From Acidimicrobiales bacterium (GTDB lineage: Bacteria > Actinomycetota > Acidimicrobiia > Acidimicrobiales > Acidimicrobilacustridaceae), in NCBI GenBank assembly GCA_030830565.1, contig JAURMR010000022.1, positions 1 to 48,325 of the forward strand: a stretch of 48,325 nt of DNA, in the 5' to 3' direction. This document shows, one piece after another, positions 8,316 to 17,266 of the stretch. Positions within the stretch are counted from its first letter, which is position 1, and the number at the start of each line of letters is the position of its first letter. Made by a program: the position numbers and the translations under genes. Under the pieces are notes generated by a model. It had not been told where the DNA came from. It saw only the letters and a list, made by a program, of their open reading frames with translations, and ran no database searches.

Positions 8316-9223
8316 GAGTTCACCTCTGAAGTGATCATCGTTCCGACACCAGCTTTGGTGAACAACTCAAGGAGGACGACGTGTGGAACTCTTCCGTCGA
8401 GCATGTGAGCAGCAGGCACCCCGGCGTTAATGGCATCGAGACACGCATCGACTTTGGGAATCATTCCGCCAGACAGAACACCGTCAGAGATGAGCGTTGC
8501 GATTTCGCTCGGAGTCGTTTGCGCAATGAGGCTCGACTGATCCGAAACGTCACGCAATAGACCGGCGATATCAGTGAGATAGATCACCTTCGCCGCACCC
8601 AGCGCGCCAGCGAGAGCACCAGCAACAGTGTCGGCGTTGATGTTGTAGGACTGACCACTGAGATCGGCACCGATGGTCGAGACCACAGGAATCAGATTCT
8701 GCGCCAAGAGCGACTCAACAATTGCTGGATTCACGTTGGCGACGTCGCCAACGAATCCAAGGTCTGGGTCCCGCCGGCTGGCTTCGATGAGTCCGCCGTC
8801 TTCACCAGAGAGGCCAACGGCGAGAGCCCCATGCGTCGTGATCGCCGCAACAATGTCGCGGTTGACCTTGCCCACCAACACCATTCGAGCGACATCAAGC
8901 GTGTCCGCGTCAGTGACCCGAAGGCCGTCTTTGAATTCGGACTTCATGCCAAGCCGATCGAGAAGATCGCCAATCTGTGGTCCTCCGCCGTGTACGACGA
9001 CAACCCGAATACCAACCGAATGCAACAACACAATGTCGGCGGCGAATGAATCAGCAAGTGCAGGATCGGTCATCGCGTTCCCGCCGTACTTCACGACAAT
9101 GGTTTGGCCCCAGAACTCGCGAATGAATGGGAGCGCCTCGATAAGTACTTCTGCGGTCGCCATAGCAGGACCAGCATGCGAGGAAGGAGCGGACGCTCCT
9201 GGCTTTGCGGATGCTTCGCTCAT
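8312..9223 (-). CDS. argB: Acetylglutamate kinase
   Basis: Phosphorylates N-acetylglutamate, the usual feedback-controlled step. Amino acid kinase fold: VKYGGNAM (phosphate binding), VVHGGGPQI, and NINADTVAGALAGALGA toward the nucleotide site. It has an Ala/Ser-rich N-terminal extension of about 20 residues before the conserved domain; N-terminal helices mediate hexamer formation and arginine sensitivity in inhibited forms. The ATG at 9223 overlaps the argJ stop (ATGA). Confidence 0.97.
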   Translation of the reverse strand: MSEASAKPGASAPSSHAGPAMATAEVLIEALPFIREFWGQTIVVKYGGNAMTDPALADSFAADIVLLHSVGIRVVVVHGGGPQIGDLLDRLGMKSEFKDGLRVTDADTLDVARMVLVGKVNRDIVAAITTHGALAVGLSGEDGGLIEASRRDPDLGFVGDVANVNPAIVESLLAQNLIPVVSTIGADLSGQSYNINADTVAGALAGALGAAKVIYLTDIAGLLRDVSDQSSLIAQTTPSEIATLISDGVLSGGMIPKVDACLDAINAGVPAAHMLDGRVPHVVLLELFTKAGVGTMITSEVNS

Positions 9224-10383
9224 GATGTGCCCATGTTCTCGTCGATGTACGCGTGCGAAAGATCGTTCGTAAGAATCGTTGCGGTGCCGGTTCCGAGCCC
9301 GAGATCGGCGACGATCTCGAGATTCCGACCAGCCATATGCGCAGCAACTGCGGCCGCATCGTGATCGACATCAATTGCTCCGCGACACACAGTGATTCCG
9401 CCATACGAAACAGAGAATGTTGAAGGATCGAATTCGATGCCACAGGATCCGAGATCGCTCGCGATCCGACCCCAATACGGATCGCATCCGTACCAGGAAC
9501 ACTTCACCAAATTGCTGCGTGACACATACCGAGCACCGACAAGCGCTTCGGCATCGGAAGCTGCGCCGGTGACGGTCATTCGAACGACTTTGGTTGCCCC
9601 TTCCGCATCGGCACACATTTGAGCAGCGAGACTCGCGCATGCTTTTGCCACGGCGTCATTGAGAGCGGCGTCGTCGACGGGGCCAGCGAGTCCGCTTGCG
9701 AGCAGGAGAACCGTGTCGTTTGTTGAGGTGCAACCATCGACATCGAGAGCGTTAAACGAATCGGCAACGCCAAAAACGAGTGCTGCTTTAAGTTGCTCTG
9801 GAGTCGCAGCGGCATCAGTCGTAAGAACAGCGAGCATCGTGGCCATATCGGGAGACAACATTGCGGCCCCCTTCGCCATACCACCAACGACGAAACCGTC
9901 ACCTTCGACAACGACCTGCTTGGCGACCGTATCGGTTGTCATGATCGCCGTGGCAGCCGCTTGGCCGCCATCGGCAGAACGCGCGGCAACGACTGACGGA
10001 ATTCCAGCAGCGATGACATCGATCGGCATTGGAATACCGATGAGGCCTGTCGAACACACAAGGACCTCGTTTGCGTCGACACCAAGTTCCGACGCAACTG
10101 CTGCACACATCGCTTCGGCATCATCGAGACCCTGCTGACCCGTTGCCGCATTCGCGTTGCCGCTATTGAGCACAACGGCGACAGCCTGACCAGCGGTGGC
10201 TTCAAGGTGCGCCCGAGTCGTAATGACCGGTGCTGCTGTCATTTTGTTGCGAGTGAAAACGCCTGCAGCTGCCACTGGTTTCCCATCGGCAGTTGCAACA
10301 AGAGAAAGATCAGGATTGCCCGACGCCTTAATGCCGGCAGCGACACCAGCGGCAACGAATCCAGGAGCAGCGGTGACGCTCAC
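9220..10383 (-). CDS. argJ: Glutamate N-acetyltransferase / ornithine acetyltransferase
   Basis: Recycles the acetyl group from acetylornithine to glutamate, and in bifunctional forms also uses acetyl-CoA. The precursor self-cleaves before the Thr of MATMLAVLTTDA, giving alpha and beta chains; the preceding KGAAMLSPDMAT block is conserved. I start it at GTG 10383 (387 residues, MSVTAAPGF), which overlaps the argC stop as GTGA; the longer frame to 10446 would intrude 67 bases into argC. Its presence makes a separate argA or argE unnecessary. Confidence 0.96.
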   Translation of the reverse strand: MSVTAAPGFVAAGVAAGIKASGNPDLSLVATADGKPVAAAGVFTRNKMTAAPVITTRAHLEATAGQAVAVVLNSGNANAATGQQGLDDAEAMCAAVASELGVDANEVLVCSTGLIGIPMPIDVIAAGIPSVVAARSADGGQAAATAIMTTDTVAKQVVVEGDGFVVGGMAKGAAMLSPDMATMLAVLTTDAAATPEQLKAALVFGVADSFNALDVDGCTSTNDTVLLLASGLAGPVDDAALNDAVAKACASLAAQMCADAEGATKVVRMTVTGAASDAEALVGARYVSRSNLVKCSWYGCDPYWGRIASDLGSCGIEFDPSTFSVSYGGITVCRGAIDVDHDAAAVAAHMAGRNLEIVADLGLGTGTATILTNDLSHAYIDENMGTS

Positions 10384-11423
10384 GGGTAGACCCCAATCGA
10401 AGAAAGGCCGGTTGCTTCGGGCAACCCAGCAAGAATGTTGGCGCATTGCACGGCCTGGCCCGATGCACCCTTTGTGAGATTGTCGATTGCGCCGATCGCC
10501 ACGATGTGACCAGTGCGGGCGTCGGCCCGGACGGTGACGTGCGCGGTATTCGAACCCAAACAGGCTTTGGTTGATGGAGAACCGCTCGTCACGACAACAA
10601 ATTGTTCGTCGGCATAGAACTCTTCGTAGATCTCGAGCAACTGCTCGGTGGTGTACTCACCTGTCGGCCGCAGGTAACAGGTGGCGAGCATTCCCCTATT
10701 CATTGGCGCAAGGTGAGGCGTGAACAAAACTGACACAGAGGATGAGTCAGCAGATGCAAGCGACGCGACGTTCTGTTCGATCTCTGGCGTGTGCCGATGA
10801 TTCAGAAGTCCGTAGGCGGTGAAATCCTCATCAACGGTACAAAAGGTGGTGTTCGGCTTTGGTGGCCGACCGGCGCCCGATACGCCACTTGCGGCGTCGA
10901 CAACGATGCCGTCGAGTTTTACGAGCCCGTTGACGAGGAGCGGAGCAATCGCGAGCGAGGTACACGTCGGATAGCAACCGGGCACTGCAACCGCTGACAA
11001 AGCAGCGATCTGGGAGCGATACAACTCGGGAAGTCCGTAGGCGAACTGCGGCAGCAATTCGGGACACGGATGCGTATCGCCGTACCACTGCGGATACAGC
11101 GTGGCGTCTTGTAACCGGAAGTCGGCGGCGAGATCGACGACCCATTTCACCTTTTGAACCAGCGTCGGCATGAGCGCTTGCGATGCACCGTGTGGAAGAC
11201 CGCAAAAAACCAGATCGACGCCATCGAGCAATGAGTCGTCGTAGGCCGCAAAGTCGAGCCCTGCGTAGGCCGCCGAGAGACTCGGATAGAGCTCGGCGAC
11301 GGCAACGCCCGCCTGGCTATCGCCAGTCGCGAACGCGAGCTCAAACTGCGGATGCGCAGCAACCAGCCGAAGAAGTTCCGCTCCGGTAAACCCCGAGGCG
11401 CCGATGATTCCAACAGAAGTCAC
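10380..11423 (-). CDS. argC: N-acetyl-gamma-glutamyl-phosphate reductase
   Basis: NADPH-dependent reduction of acetylglutamyl phosphate, the first gene of the arg operon. The Rossmann motif GASGFTG is at residues 7-13, and PGCYPT holds the catalytic Cys. The open frame reaches 11654, into pheT, but homology starts at MTSVGIIGASG, so I place the start at GTG 11423 (347 residues). There is no Shine-Dalgarno before it; a TACTTT element ends 6 bases upstream, which fits a leaderless mRNA, while a second, perfect TATAAT lies further up. Confidence 0.95.
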   Translation of the reverse strand: MTSVGIIGASGFTGAELLRLVAAHPQFELAFATGDSQAGVAVAELYPSLSAAYAGLDFAAYDDSLLDGVDLVFCGLPHGASQALMPTLVQKVKWVVDLAADFRLQDATLYPQWYGDTHPCPELLPQFAYGLPELYRSQIAALSAVAVPGCYPTCTSLAIAPLLVNGLVKLDGIVVDAASGVSGAGRPPKPNTTFCTVDEDFTAYGLLNHRHTPEIEQNVASLASADSSSVSVLFTPHLAPMNRGMLATCYLRPTGEYTTEQLLEIYEEFYADEQFVVVTSGSPSTKACLGSNTAHVTVRADARTGHIVAIGAIDNLTKGASGQAVQCANILAGLPEATGLSSIGVYP

Positions 11424-11429
11424 CAGGCC

Positions 11430-11465
11430 AAAGTACAAGATAATGCATCTTAATGCAAGATTATA
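11430..11465 (-). promoter_or_regulatory. arg operon promoters and ARG-box-like operator
   Basis: On the minus strand a perfect -10 TATAAT (11465-11460) is followed by TTGCATTAAGATGCATT (11458-11442), an inverted repeat TGCAT-N4-ATGCA resembling Streptomyces ARG boxes. A second -10-like TACTTT (11435-11430) then sits 6 bases before the argC GTG; TTGCAT at 11458-11453 could serve it as -35 with a 17-base spacer. ArgR bound here would block both promoters. Confidence 0.7.
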
Positions 11466-11493
11466 CAGAACGCAGAACCATCGCAGCGTTTTT

Positions 11494-13860
11494 CTACCCT
11501 CGCAGCGGTGCACCAACTGCGGCCAACGCCGAAACGACTGCGTTCTGAACCCCGCTGAGATCTTGCTCAGTAAGGGTTCGGTCAAGGGACTGCAAACGCA
11601 AACGGTAGGCCAGGCTGCGTCGTCCATCGGGGACCGGTTGCCCGCGGAAGACATCGAAGAGGGACAGGTTGACCAAGAGTGGGCCAGCCGCCTCGCGAAT
11701 CGCGTTGGCGATTGTCGCTGCAGTCACTGAGTCGCCGACTTCGAACGCGAGATCGAGGTCGCTCGATGGATAGCGACTGATGTGGTGATACCGGTGCTCA
11801 CCATGCGGGACCGCAAGAGCAGCTCCAAGATCGAGTTGCAACCACGCAACCCGTTCGCGAAGTCCAAGAGCATCGAGAACACCAGGATCGATCTCCCCGA
11901 TCTCACCAATAGTTACTCCCCCGCTCATCAACACACCACTGCGACCTGGGTGCAAACCGGCCGGAGGAGTTGACTGATCGATCACGACCTCGTGCAACCC
12001 AAGCGTTTGGGCCAACACGGTCCAGATCTTCGCCACTGCTGTTGCATCGGAACCAGCGAGTGCAACTGCAAGATGTTCACGTTCATCGGGAAGCGTGTTT
12101 CCTTCAGACGGAACGCCGAAAGCCTTTCCGATTTCAAACAGCGCTGCCGAATCGATTCGATGCGATTCGTTATAGGCGATGGCACGCAATAAACCCGGAC
12201 GAAGCGACGTGCGCAGAATGCTCTCTTCAGCAGCGAGCGGATTCGTGACCGTCACTGCTTCGGCAGGAAGGCCGCAACGGGCAAGGTCACCCGGAGCAAG
12301 GAACGGCAGTGGCATCGCCTCATGCACACCGAGGCCCACGAGAATCTGGCGAATGATGCGACGGTCGCGTTGAAGCGGTGTCAGCGAACCCGTATGAGCT
12401 GAGGTTGGTGCACGCCCCACAATGCGGCTGTAACCGAAATGGCGCGCGATTTCCTCAATGACATCGGTTTCGGTGGTGGTGTCGGGCCGGAATGTGGGAA
12501 CGCTGACCGCGAGGACATCGGCCTCATCGGAAGGAGCGCATGAGAAGCCAATCGGCGTGAGGAGTGAAACAATGTCATCGGTACTGATGGCGGTACCGAG
12601 CAATTGATTCACGCGCTGTGTACGCACACGAATAGCGGGCGTGACAGGAAGGTCGCCGTCGACAGTGACGGCACCGCTGACAAGACGTGCACCTGATGGC
12701 GCCAGCAGTTCTGCAAGACGTCGCGCAGCAAGATCAACAATCTCCGGATCGACGCCGCGTTCAAATCGAGCAGACGCTTCCGAACGAAGCCCCATGAACT
12801 TCGATGAGCGAGCGATCGCCATTGGCTGCCACCACGCGCACTCAAGCAAAACGGTCGATGTGGTCTCGGAAATTTCCGTTGACGCGCCACCCATAACTCC
12901 AGCGATACCAATAGGAGAATCTGCAGCATCGGCGATCACGCCATCGCGTCCAGCGGTAAGGGTGCGTTCAATTCCATCGAGGGTGGTTATCGTTTCGCCG
13001 TCGCGCGCCCAGCGGACCCGAAGCGCACCATTTGCAACCTTGGCAAGGTCGTAGGTGTGATTGGGCTGACCAAGTTCAAGCATGACGTAATTCGATGCAT
13101 CAACCACGTTGTTGATAGGACGCATACCGAGCGCAGTGAGACGGTCAGCGATCCAACGCGGCGAGGGCTCAACGTTGATTCCTTCGATCACGCGAACATG
13201 AAACAAGCCGCAGAGGTCAGGGTCGATGATGTTGACAGACGCAATCGACGCTGCATCGCCCGCCACCTCGTCGACAACTGGCGTTGGAATTGCAAAAGGA
13301 AGACCGAGGCGTGCAGCGAGATCACGAGCAACGCCAGCGACTGACATTGCATCGGGTCGGTTGGGATTGATTTCAAGATCAAACAGCACGTCGGGGGTGA
13401 TGCCGAGCGCTTCGACAATTGGCGTACCCAACGAAAGCGATGGATCGAGAATGTAGATACCTGAATGATCTTCCCCCAAGGCGAGTTCGCGGCCGGAGCA
13501 CAACATCCCGTTCGACCATTCACCACGCATCTTGCGTCGCGCGATCTCCATGCCATCGGGCATCGTGGTGCCGAGCGTTGCGAGTGGAACGATGTCGCCA
13601 ACGGTGAGGTTGGTTGCTCCACAACAGATCTGCAGTGCTTCGCCATCGCCAAGATCGACATCGACGAGTTGGATTTTGTCAGCATCGGGGTGCTTGCGAA
13701 GTTCAAGCACTTTGGCGGTGACGATGCCGTCGAGCCCTTCGCCGATACGTTCGATCGATTCGACTGCCATACCGAGATCGCTCATGACGTCTCCCAAAGC
13801 AACGGGATCGTCGCTGGGGAATGGAGCGAACTCCTGCAACCAGGAAAGGAGAACCTTCAT
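11494..13860 (-). CDS. pheT: Phenylalanyl-tRNA synthetase beta subunit
   Basis: Large subunit of the (alpha-beta)2 PheRS. The 788 residues show the EMAP-II-like tRNA-binding domain (about 40-150, with KVLELRKHPDADKIQ), then B3/B4 editing and B5 domains, a pseudo-catalytic core, and a C-terminal ferredoxin-fold anticodon-binding domain (HHISRYPSSDLDLAF onward). The start ATG at 13860 overlaps the pheS stop (ATGA). The arg promoter lies directly after its stop codon, with no obvious terminator between. Confidence 0.98.
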   Translation of the reverse strand: MKVLLSWLQEFAPFPSDDPVALGDVMSDLGMAVESIERIGEGLDGIVTAKVLELRKHPDADKIQLVDVDLGDGEALQICCGATNLTVGDIVPLATLGTTMPDGMEIARRKMRGEWSNGMLCSGRELALGEDHSGIYILDPSLSLGTPIVEALGITPDVLFDLEINPNRPDAMSVAGVARDLAARLGLPFAIPTPVVDEVAGDAASIASVNIIDPDLCGLFHVRVIEGINVEPSPRWIADRLTALGMRPINNVVDASNYVMLELGQPNHTYDLAKVANGALRVRWARDGETITTLDGIERTLTAGRDGVIADAADSPIGIAGVMGGASTEISETTSTVLLECAWWQPMAIARSSKFMGLRSEASARFERGVDPEIVDLAARRLAELLAPSGARLVSGAVTVDGDLPVTPAIRVRTQRVNQLLGTAISTDDIVSLLTPIGFSCAPSDEADVLAVSVPTFRPDTTTETDVIEEIARHFGYSRIVGRAPTSAHTGSLTPLQRDRRIIRQILVGLGVHEAMPLPFLAPGDLARCGLPAEAVTVTNPLAAEESILRTSLRPGLLRAIAYNESHRIDSAALFEIGKAFGVPSEGNTLPDEREHLAVALAGSDATAVAKIWTVLAQTLGLHEVVIDQSTPPAGLHPGRSGVLMSGGVTIGEIGEIDPGVLDALGLRERVAWLQLDLGAALAVPHGEHRYHHISRYPSSDLDLAFEVGDSVTAATIANAIREAAGPLLVNLSLFDVFRGQPVPDGRRSLAYRLRLQSLDRTLTEQDLSGVQNAVVSALAAVGAPLRG

Positions 13861-14894
13861 GACGGGAACTGCTCCAGGAATCGAACGTCACCGGTGTACA
13901 TCTCGCGAATGTCATCGACGCCGTGCCGCATGAGGGCCAATCGATCAAGGCCGAATCCGAATGCGAACCCTGACCATTCTTCGGGATCGAGTCCGACGTT
14001 GGTGAGCACCGTTGGGTGCACCATTCCGCAACCGCCGAGTTCAAGCCACCCGGTTTGCCCGCAGGTACGGCAACCGTTGCCTTCGCAGAACACACAGTTG
14101 ATGTCGTATTCAGCAGATGGCTCGGTGAACGGGAAATACGACGGACGCAAGCGCGAATGAATCGAGCCACCGAAGTAGGCGCTGGTGAATGCTTCGAGGG
14201 TTCCGGCCAAATCGGCGAACGAAATGTTTCGATCGACGACAAGGCCTTCTATCTGGTGGAACACCGGCATATGTGATGCATCGGCAGTATCGCGGCGATA
14301 CACGCGACCGGGCATGACCGCATAGATCGGTGGTTCACCATCGGTCATCACGCGAATCTGTACAGGAGAGGTATGTGTGCGAAGCAGGACGGTCTCGGGA
14401 TCGCCGAGGTCGACATACAAGGTGTCCCACATACCGCGCGCCGGATGCGCAGCTGGAATGTTGAGTGCTTCGAAGTTGTACCAATCGGTTTCGACTTCAG
14501 GCCCCTCGGCAACGGTGAAACCCATACCGATGAACACGTCGACGAGACGATCCCAGGTTTGGGTCACCAGATGCAATGAGCCGCGTTCGGGCAGATCGAC
14601 AAGTTCTGTGAGGTCAAGTCGTTCCGAGGCAACCGTTGCTGCGCGTTCGACGGCTTCGAGTTCTGTTCGGCGCGTTGCAAGTGCAGTTTCGATGGACTCG
14701 CGCGCCTCGTTCAGCGCCGCGCCGGCAACTTTGCGACCTTCGGGATCGAGTGCTCCCATCCCCTTCTTCAGAGAAGTGAGCTCACCTTTCTTGCCCAAAA
14801 GGTCAGCTTCGACCGCGCGCAGTTCTTCGACCGACGTCGCTGCGGCGATTCGGGCGGGAGCATCGGCCCCGATTCGTGAGATGTCATCAATCAT
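13857..14894 (-). CDS. pheS: Phenylalanyl-tRNA synthetase alpha subunit
   Basis: Catalytic class II subunit, 345 residues. An N-terminal coiled-coil arm (about 1-90) binds tRNA. LLRTHTSPVQIR is motif 2 and FGFGLDRLALMRHG is motif 3. A Cys-rich insert (CEGNGCRTCGQTGWLE) matches the metal-binding-like loop seen in many bacterial PheS. It forms one unit with pheT and lies 55 bases after the rRNA methyltransferase gene. Confidence 0.98.
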   Translation of the reverse strand: MIDDISRIGADAPARIAAATSVEELRAVEADLLGKKGELTSLKKGMGALDPEGRKVAGAALNEARESIETALATRRTELEAVERAATVASERLDLTELVDLPERGSLHLVTQTWDRLVDVFIGMGFTVAEGPEVETDWYNFEALNIPAAHPARGMWDTLYVDLGDPETVLLRTHTSPVQIRVMTDGEPPIYAVMPGRVYRRDTADASHMPVFHQIEGLVVDRNISFADLAGTLEAFTSAYFGGSIHSRLRPSYFPFTEPSAEYDINCVFCEGNGCRTCGQTGWLELGGCGMVHPTVLTNVGLDPEEWSGFAFGFGLDRLALMRHGVDDIREMYTGDVRFLEQFPS

Positions 14895-14949
14895 CGGAGC
14901 GAAAGCCTTCTAGCCACGGGTCTGTGGGTCCAATTCATTTTGCGGTTAG

Positions 14950-15774
14950 TCATGCGTTCCGGCGCTGACGCGCCGCTTCGAAGAGTACGACGGCACCAGC
15001 CACTGCAGCGTTCATTGATTCGACTGTCGACTGCATCGGGATCGTGACTGAAATGTCGCAGCAGGCCACCACTTCAGCGGAAAGCCCATGGGCCTCTGAT
15101 CCGATCACGAGCGCTATCGGAGCGGAGAGGTCGGTGAGATCGGGCGCCACTCCCCCGCTGACGACAGTGGCAACAACGGTGCGTCCCGCATGGCGTAGTT
15201 CCTCGATCGTTTCGGAGATGTCCGTCACCTCGGCAACAGGAAGCCGAACGATCGACCCTGCCGCCGCACGAACAGCCTTGGGGCCGAAGGGGTCGGTCGA
15301 GGACCCAGCGAACACCACACCAACACAACCGGCGGCTTCTGCGGCGCGCACCAATGTTCCGGCGTTGCCTGGGTCGGAGATATCGGCGAGGACGAGCACC
15401 GGGCCATCGAGTTCGATTACCGCACTGATCGGGACAACGGAGCGGACTGCGAGAGCGAGTGCTCCTTGCGGAGCATTTGTGTCAGACACCGAGGAAAAGA
15501 CCGATGTGGTCAGACCCCAGACGGGGACTCCTGCAGCATCGGCGTCGCGAACCACACTTCGTAAGGGCGATCGATCGTCGACCTGAGCCCATTGCTCAAG
15601 ATCGACATAGAGCTCAACGAGTTCGGCGCCCGCTGCGAGAAGTTCGCTGATAGGCACCGGACCTTCGAGAACAAATCGACCGGCCTCAAGACGCGCCTTA
15701 CGGCGCCCCGAAAGGCGCCGTAAGGATGCAATTCTTGGATTACTCGCCGAAAGCGGCGTCGGTTCGACGGCCAC
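14950..15774 (-). CDS. SpoU/TrmH-family RNA 2'-O-methyltransferase
   Basis: SAM-dependent ribose methyltransferase with a knotted (SPOUT) fold. ADISDPGNAGTLVRAAEAAG is motif 1, LVIGSEAHGLS motif 2, and VTIPMQSTVESMNAAVAGAVVLFEA motif 3; the N-terminal LRRLSGRRKARLEAGRFVLEG is the substrate-binding domain start. The usual start in this family supports the GTG at 15774 (274 residues), 16 bases after rplT, not the longer frame inside rplT. The rRNA target is likely 23S or tRNA but not assignable. A perfect 12-bp inverted repeat lies in codons ~17-26. Confidence 0.92.
   Translation of the reverse strand: MAVEPTPLSASNPRIASLRRLSGRRKARLEAGRFVLEGPVPISELLAAGAELVELYVDLEQWAQVDDRSPLRSVVRDADAAGVPVWGLTTSVFSSVSDTNAPQGALALAVRSVVPISAVIELDGPVLVLADISDPGNAGTLVRAAEAAGCVGVVFAGSSTDPFGPKAVRAAAGSIVRLPVAEVTDISETIEELRHAGRTVVATVVSGGVAPDLTDLSAPIALVIGSEAHGLSAEVVACCDISVTIPMQSTVESMNAAVAGAVVLFEAARQRRNA
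15696..15725 (-). repeat. 12-bp perfect inverted repeat inside 5' coding region
   Basis: CCTTACGGCGCC (15696-15707) and GGCGCCGTAAGG (15714-15725) flank a 6-base loop. It lies about 65-95 bases after the rplT stop and inside the methyltransferase coding sequence. There is no T-run, so if it acts on expression it would be as a U-less attenuator, an RNase barrier or a translational brake between highly expressed rplT and its downstream neighbour. Confidence 0.8.
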
Positions 15775-15790
15775 CGGGGCGAAGAATGAT

Positions 15791-16153
15791 TCAGGCGCTG
15801 GCCGCAGCAGCAGATGCTGCCTCGACCAGGGCGGTGAACGCCGCCGGATCAGTGACAGCGAGATCGGCAAGAACCTTGCGATCGACCTCGATGCCAGCAT
15901 CCTTCAGGCCGGCAATAAACCGGCTGTAGGTGGTGCCGTTGAGTCGGCAGGCAGCGTTAATACGCTGAATCCAAAGCTGACGGAAATCGCCCTTGCGTGC
16001 GCGACGATCGCGGAACGCGTACTGGAGCGAGTGCATGACCTGCTCGTTGGCGGCGCGGTACGAACGGCTCTTGTTGCCGTAGTACCCCTTTGCGCGTTCG
16101 AGCGTCTGTTTACGGTGCTTCTTGCTGGCGACAGCGCGCTTGACTCTTGCCAT
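15791..16153 (-). CDS. rplT: 50S ribosomal protein L20
   Basis: Binds 23S rRNA early in 50S assembly. The 120 residues begin [30 protein letters not shown] and include [25 protein letters not shown], both diagnostic of L20. The C-terminus is Ala-rich. GAGGAG precedes the start at good spacing. Third gene of infC-rpmI-rplT. Confidence 0.99.
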   Translation of the reverse strand: MARVKRAVASKKHRKQTLERAKGYYGNKSRSYRAANEQVMHSLQYAFRDRRARKGDFRQLWIQRINAACRLNGTTYSRFIAGLKDAGIEVDRKVLADLAVTDPAAFTALVEAASAAAASA

Positions 16154-16205
16154 CGGTGTCTCCTCTTCGTGTGAGATTCAGTAAATGATCGGAAATCGGG
16201 TGGAG

Positions 16206-16400
16206 TTAGATGCCGAGCTGGCGTCGGACACGAGCGGCATCGCCGGGAGCGAGCACGTAGTCGCCTTCGAGGTGACGCTTTGTCTTCGGTGACTTCTTTT
16301 CAAGGATGTGGTTCAGGCCTGCCTTGCGGCGGGTGATCTTTCCGGTGCCAGTGATCTTGAAACGCTTCTTGGCACCGCTGTGGGTCTTCATCTTCGGCAT
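16206..16400 (-). CDS. rpmI: 50S ribosomal protein L35
   Basis: A 64-residue basic ribosomal protein: [20 protein letters not shown] and a C-terminal half rich in Lys/Arg match L35 throughout. AGGAGG lies 6-11 bases before its ATG, one of the strongest ribosome sites in the window. It lies between infC and rplT as in most bacteria. Confidence 0.99.
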   Translation of the reverse strand: MPKMKTHSGAKKRFKITGTGKITRRKAGLNHILEKKSPKTKRHLEGDYVLAPGDAARVRRQLGI

Positions 16401-16439
16401 ATCTGCCTCCTGCTGTGATCCGCTCGGGGCGGGTGGGTT

Positions 16440-17132
16440 TCAGGCTTCGTCGGTGGCGACTGGTTCGGTCGCCTCGACCGGGGCTGCTGCGGGTGCAGTT
16501 GCAACTGCTTCGACCGGGGCCGATGGGGTTGCGACTGGTTCGACTGGAGTGGAAGCCGCCGGGGAATCCGAGTCGTCGGTGTGGCGTCGCTTTTCGGCGG
16601 CGGCCTGTGCCTTCTTGTCGGGTCCGAGGACCATCGTCATGTTGCGGCCATCAAGCCGGGGGTAGATCTCAACCTTGGCGACCTCAGTGACCGCTTCGGC
16701 GACCTGGTCAAGAATCTTGCGACCCAGTTCCGGATGCTGCATCTCGCGGCCTCGGAACATGATCGTGATTTTGACCTTGTGCCCTTCGTTTAAGAACTGC
16801 TCCACCTTCTTGGTCTTGGTATCGAAGTCACCCATGCCGATCTTCGGCCGGTACTTCATTTCCTTGACCACGACGTTGGTGCTCTTCTTACGGGACTCCT
16901 TCGCCTTCTGCGCGGCCTCGTACTTGTACTTGCCGTAATCCATGATTCGGCAGACAGGTGGGTTGGCCTTATCGGCCACCTCAACGAGATCGAGTTCAAG
17001 CTCAGAAGCCATCCGAAGTGCTTCGGGTAGCGGCGTAATTCCGATCTGGGCGCCATCGGGTCCGACGAGTCGCACTTCGCGTGCGCGAATGCGATCGTTG
17101 ATCCGGGGCTCGGTATTGGCGGCCGTAGCTAT
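16440..17132 (-). CDS. infC: Translation initiation factor IF-3, probable AUA start
   Basis: Binds the 30S subunit, prevents subunit joining and rejects wrong start codons. The conserved N-domain opening [20 protein letters not shown] continues upstream of the first GTG (17075), so the usual gene call would lose 19 residues. An in-frame TGA lies just before, leaving no ATG/GTG/TTG. The only well-placed start is ATA at 17132-17130, nine bases after AGGAG (17146-17142), giving 230 residues. A non-AUG start fits the autoregulation known for E. coli infC (AUU). The C-terminal ~45 residues form an Ala/Pro/Val-rich tail. Confidence 0.9.
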   Translation of the reverse strand: MATAANTEPRINDRIRAREVRLVGPDGAQIGITPLPEALRMASELELDLVEVADKANPPVCRIMDYGKYKYEAAQKAKESRKKSTNVVVKEMKYRPKIGMGDFDTKTKKVEQFLNEGHKVKITIMFRGREMQHPELGRKILDQVAEAVTEVAKVEIYPRLDGRNMTMVLGPDKKAQAAAEKRRHTDDSDSPAASTPVEPVATPSAPVEAVATAPAAAPVEATEPVATDEA

Positions 17133-17141
17133 GGCCGGTCA

Positions 17142-17146
17142 CTCCT
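17142..17146 (-). promoter_or_regulatory. Ribosome binding site deciding the infC AUA start
   Basis: AGGAG on the minus strand, 9 bases before the ATA codon and partly overlapping an in-frame TGA. It supports initiation at 17132 rather than at the internal GTG at 17075, which has no ribosome site and would truncate the conserved IF-3 N-domain. Confidence 0.75.
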
Positions 17147-17222
17147 CATTCGTGCCAGGTCCTCCCTGCGCATGGTGATTGGGACGTGGCGCCTTGTGTT
17201 GATCGCAATCGGAACGAGCCCG

Positions 17223-17266
17223 AAAATGAAAAACGGTAGGCGCCGGACGAAAGCCGACACCCACCG
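17223..17266 (-). terminator. Intrinsic terminator (attenuator) in the infC leader
   Basis: On the minus strand a ~13-bp stem (CGGTGGG 17266-17260 pairing with CCTACCG 17240-17234, extended inward by GTCGG/CCGGC, with a few G-T wobbles) ends in a 7-base loop and is followed directly by TTTTTCATTTT. No minus-strand gene precedes it, so it must act on transcripts entering infC. A second hairpin, ACTCCGA/TCGGAGT (17288-17269), lies just upstream. Confidence 0.75.
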
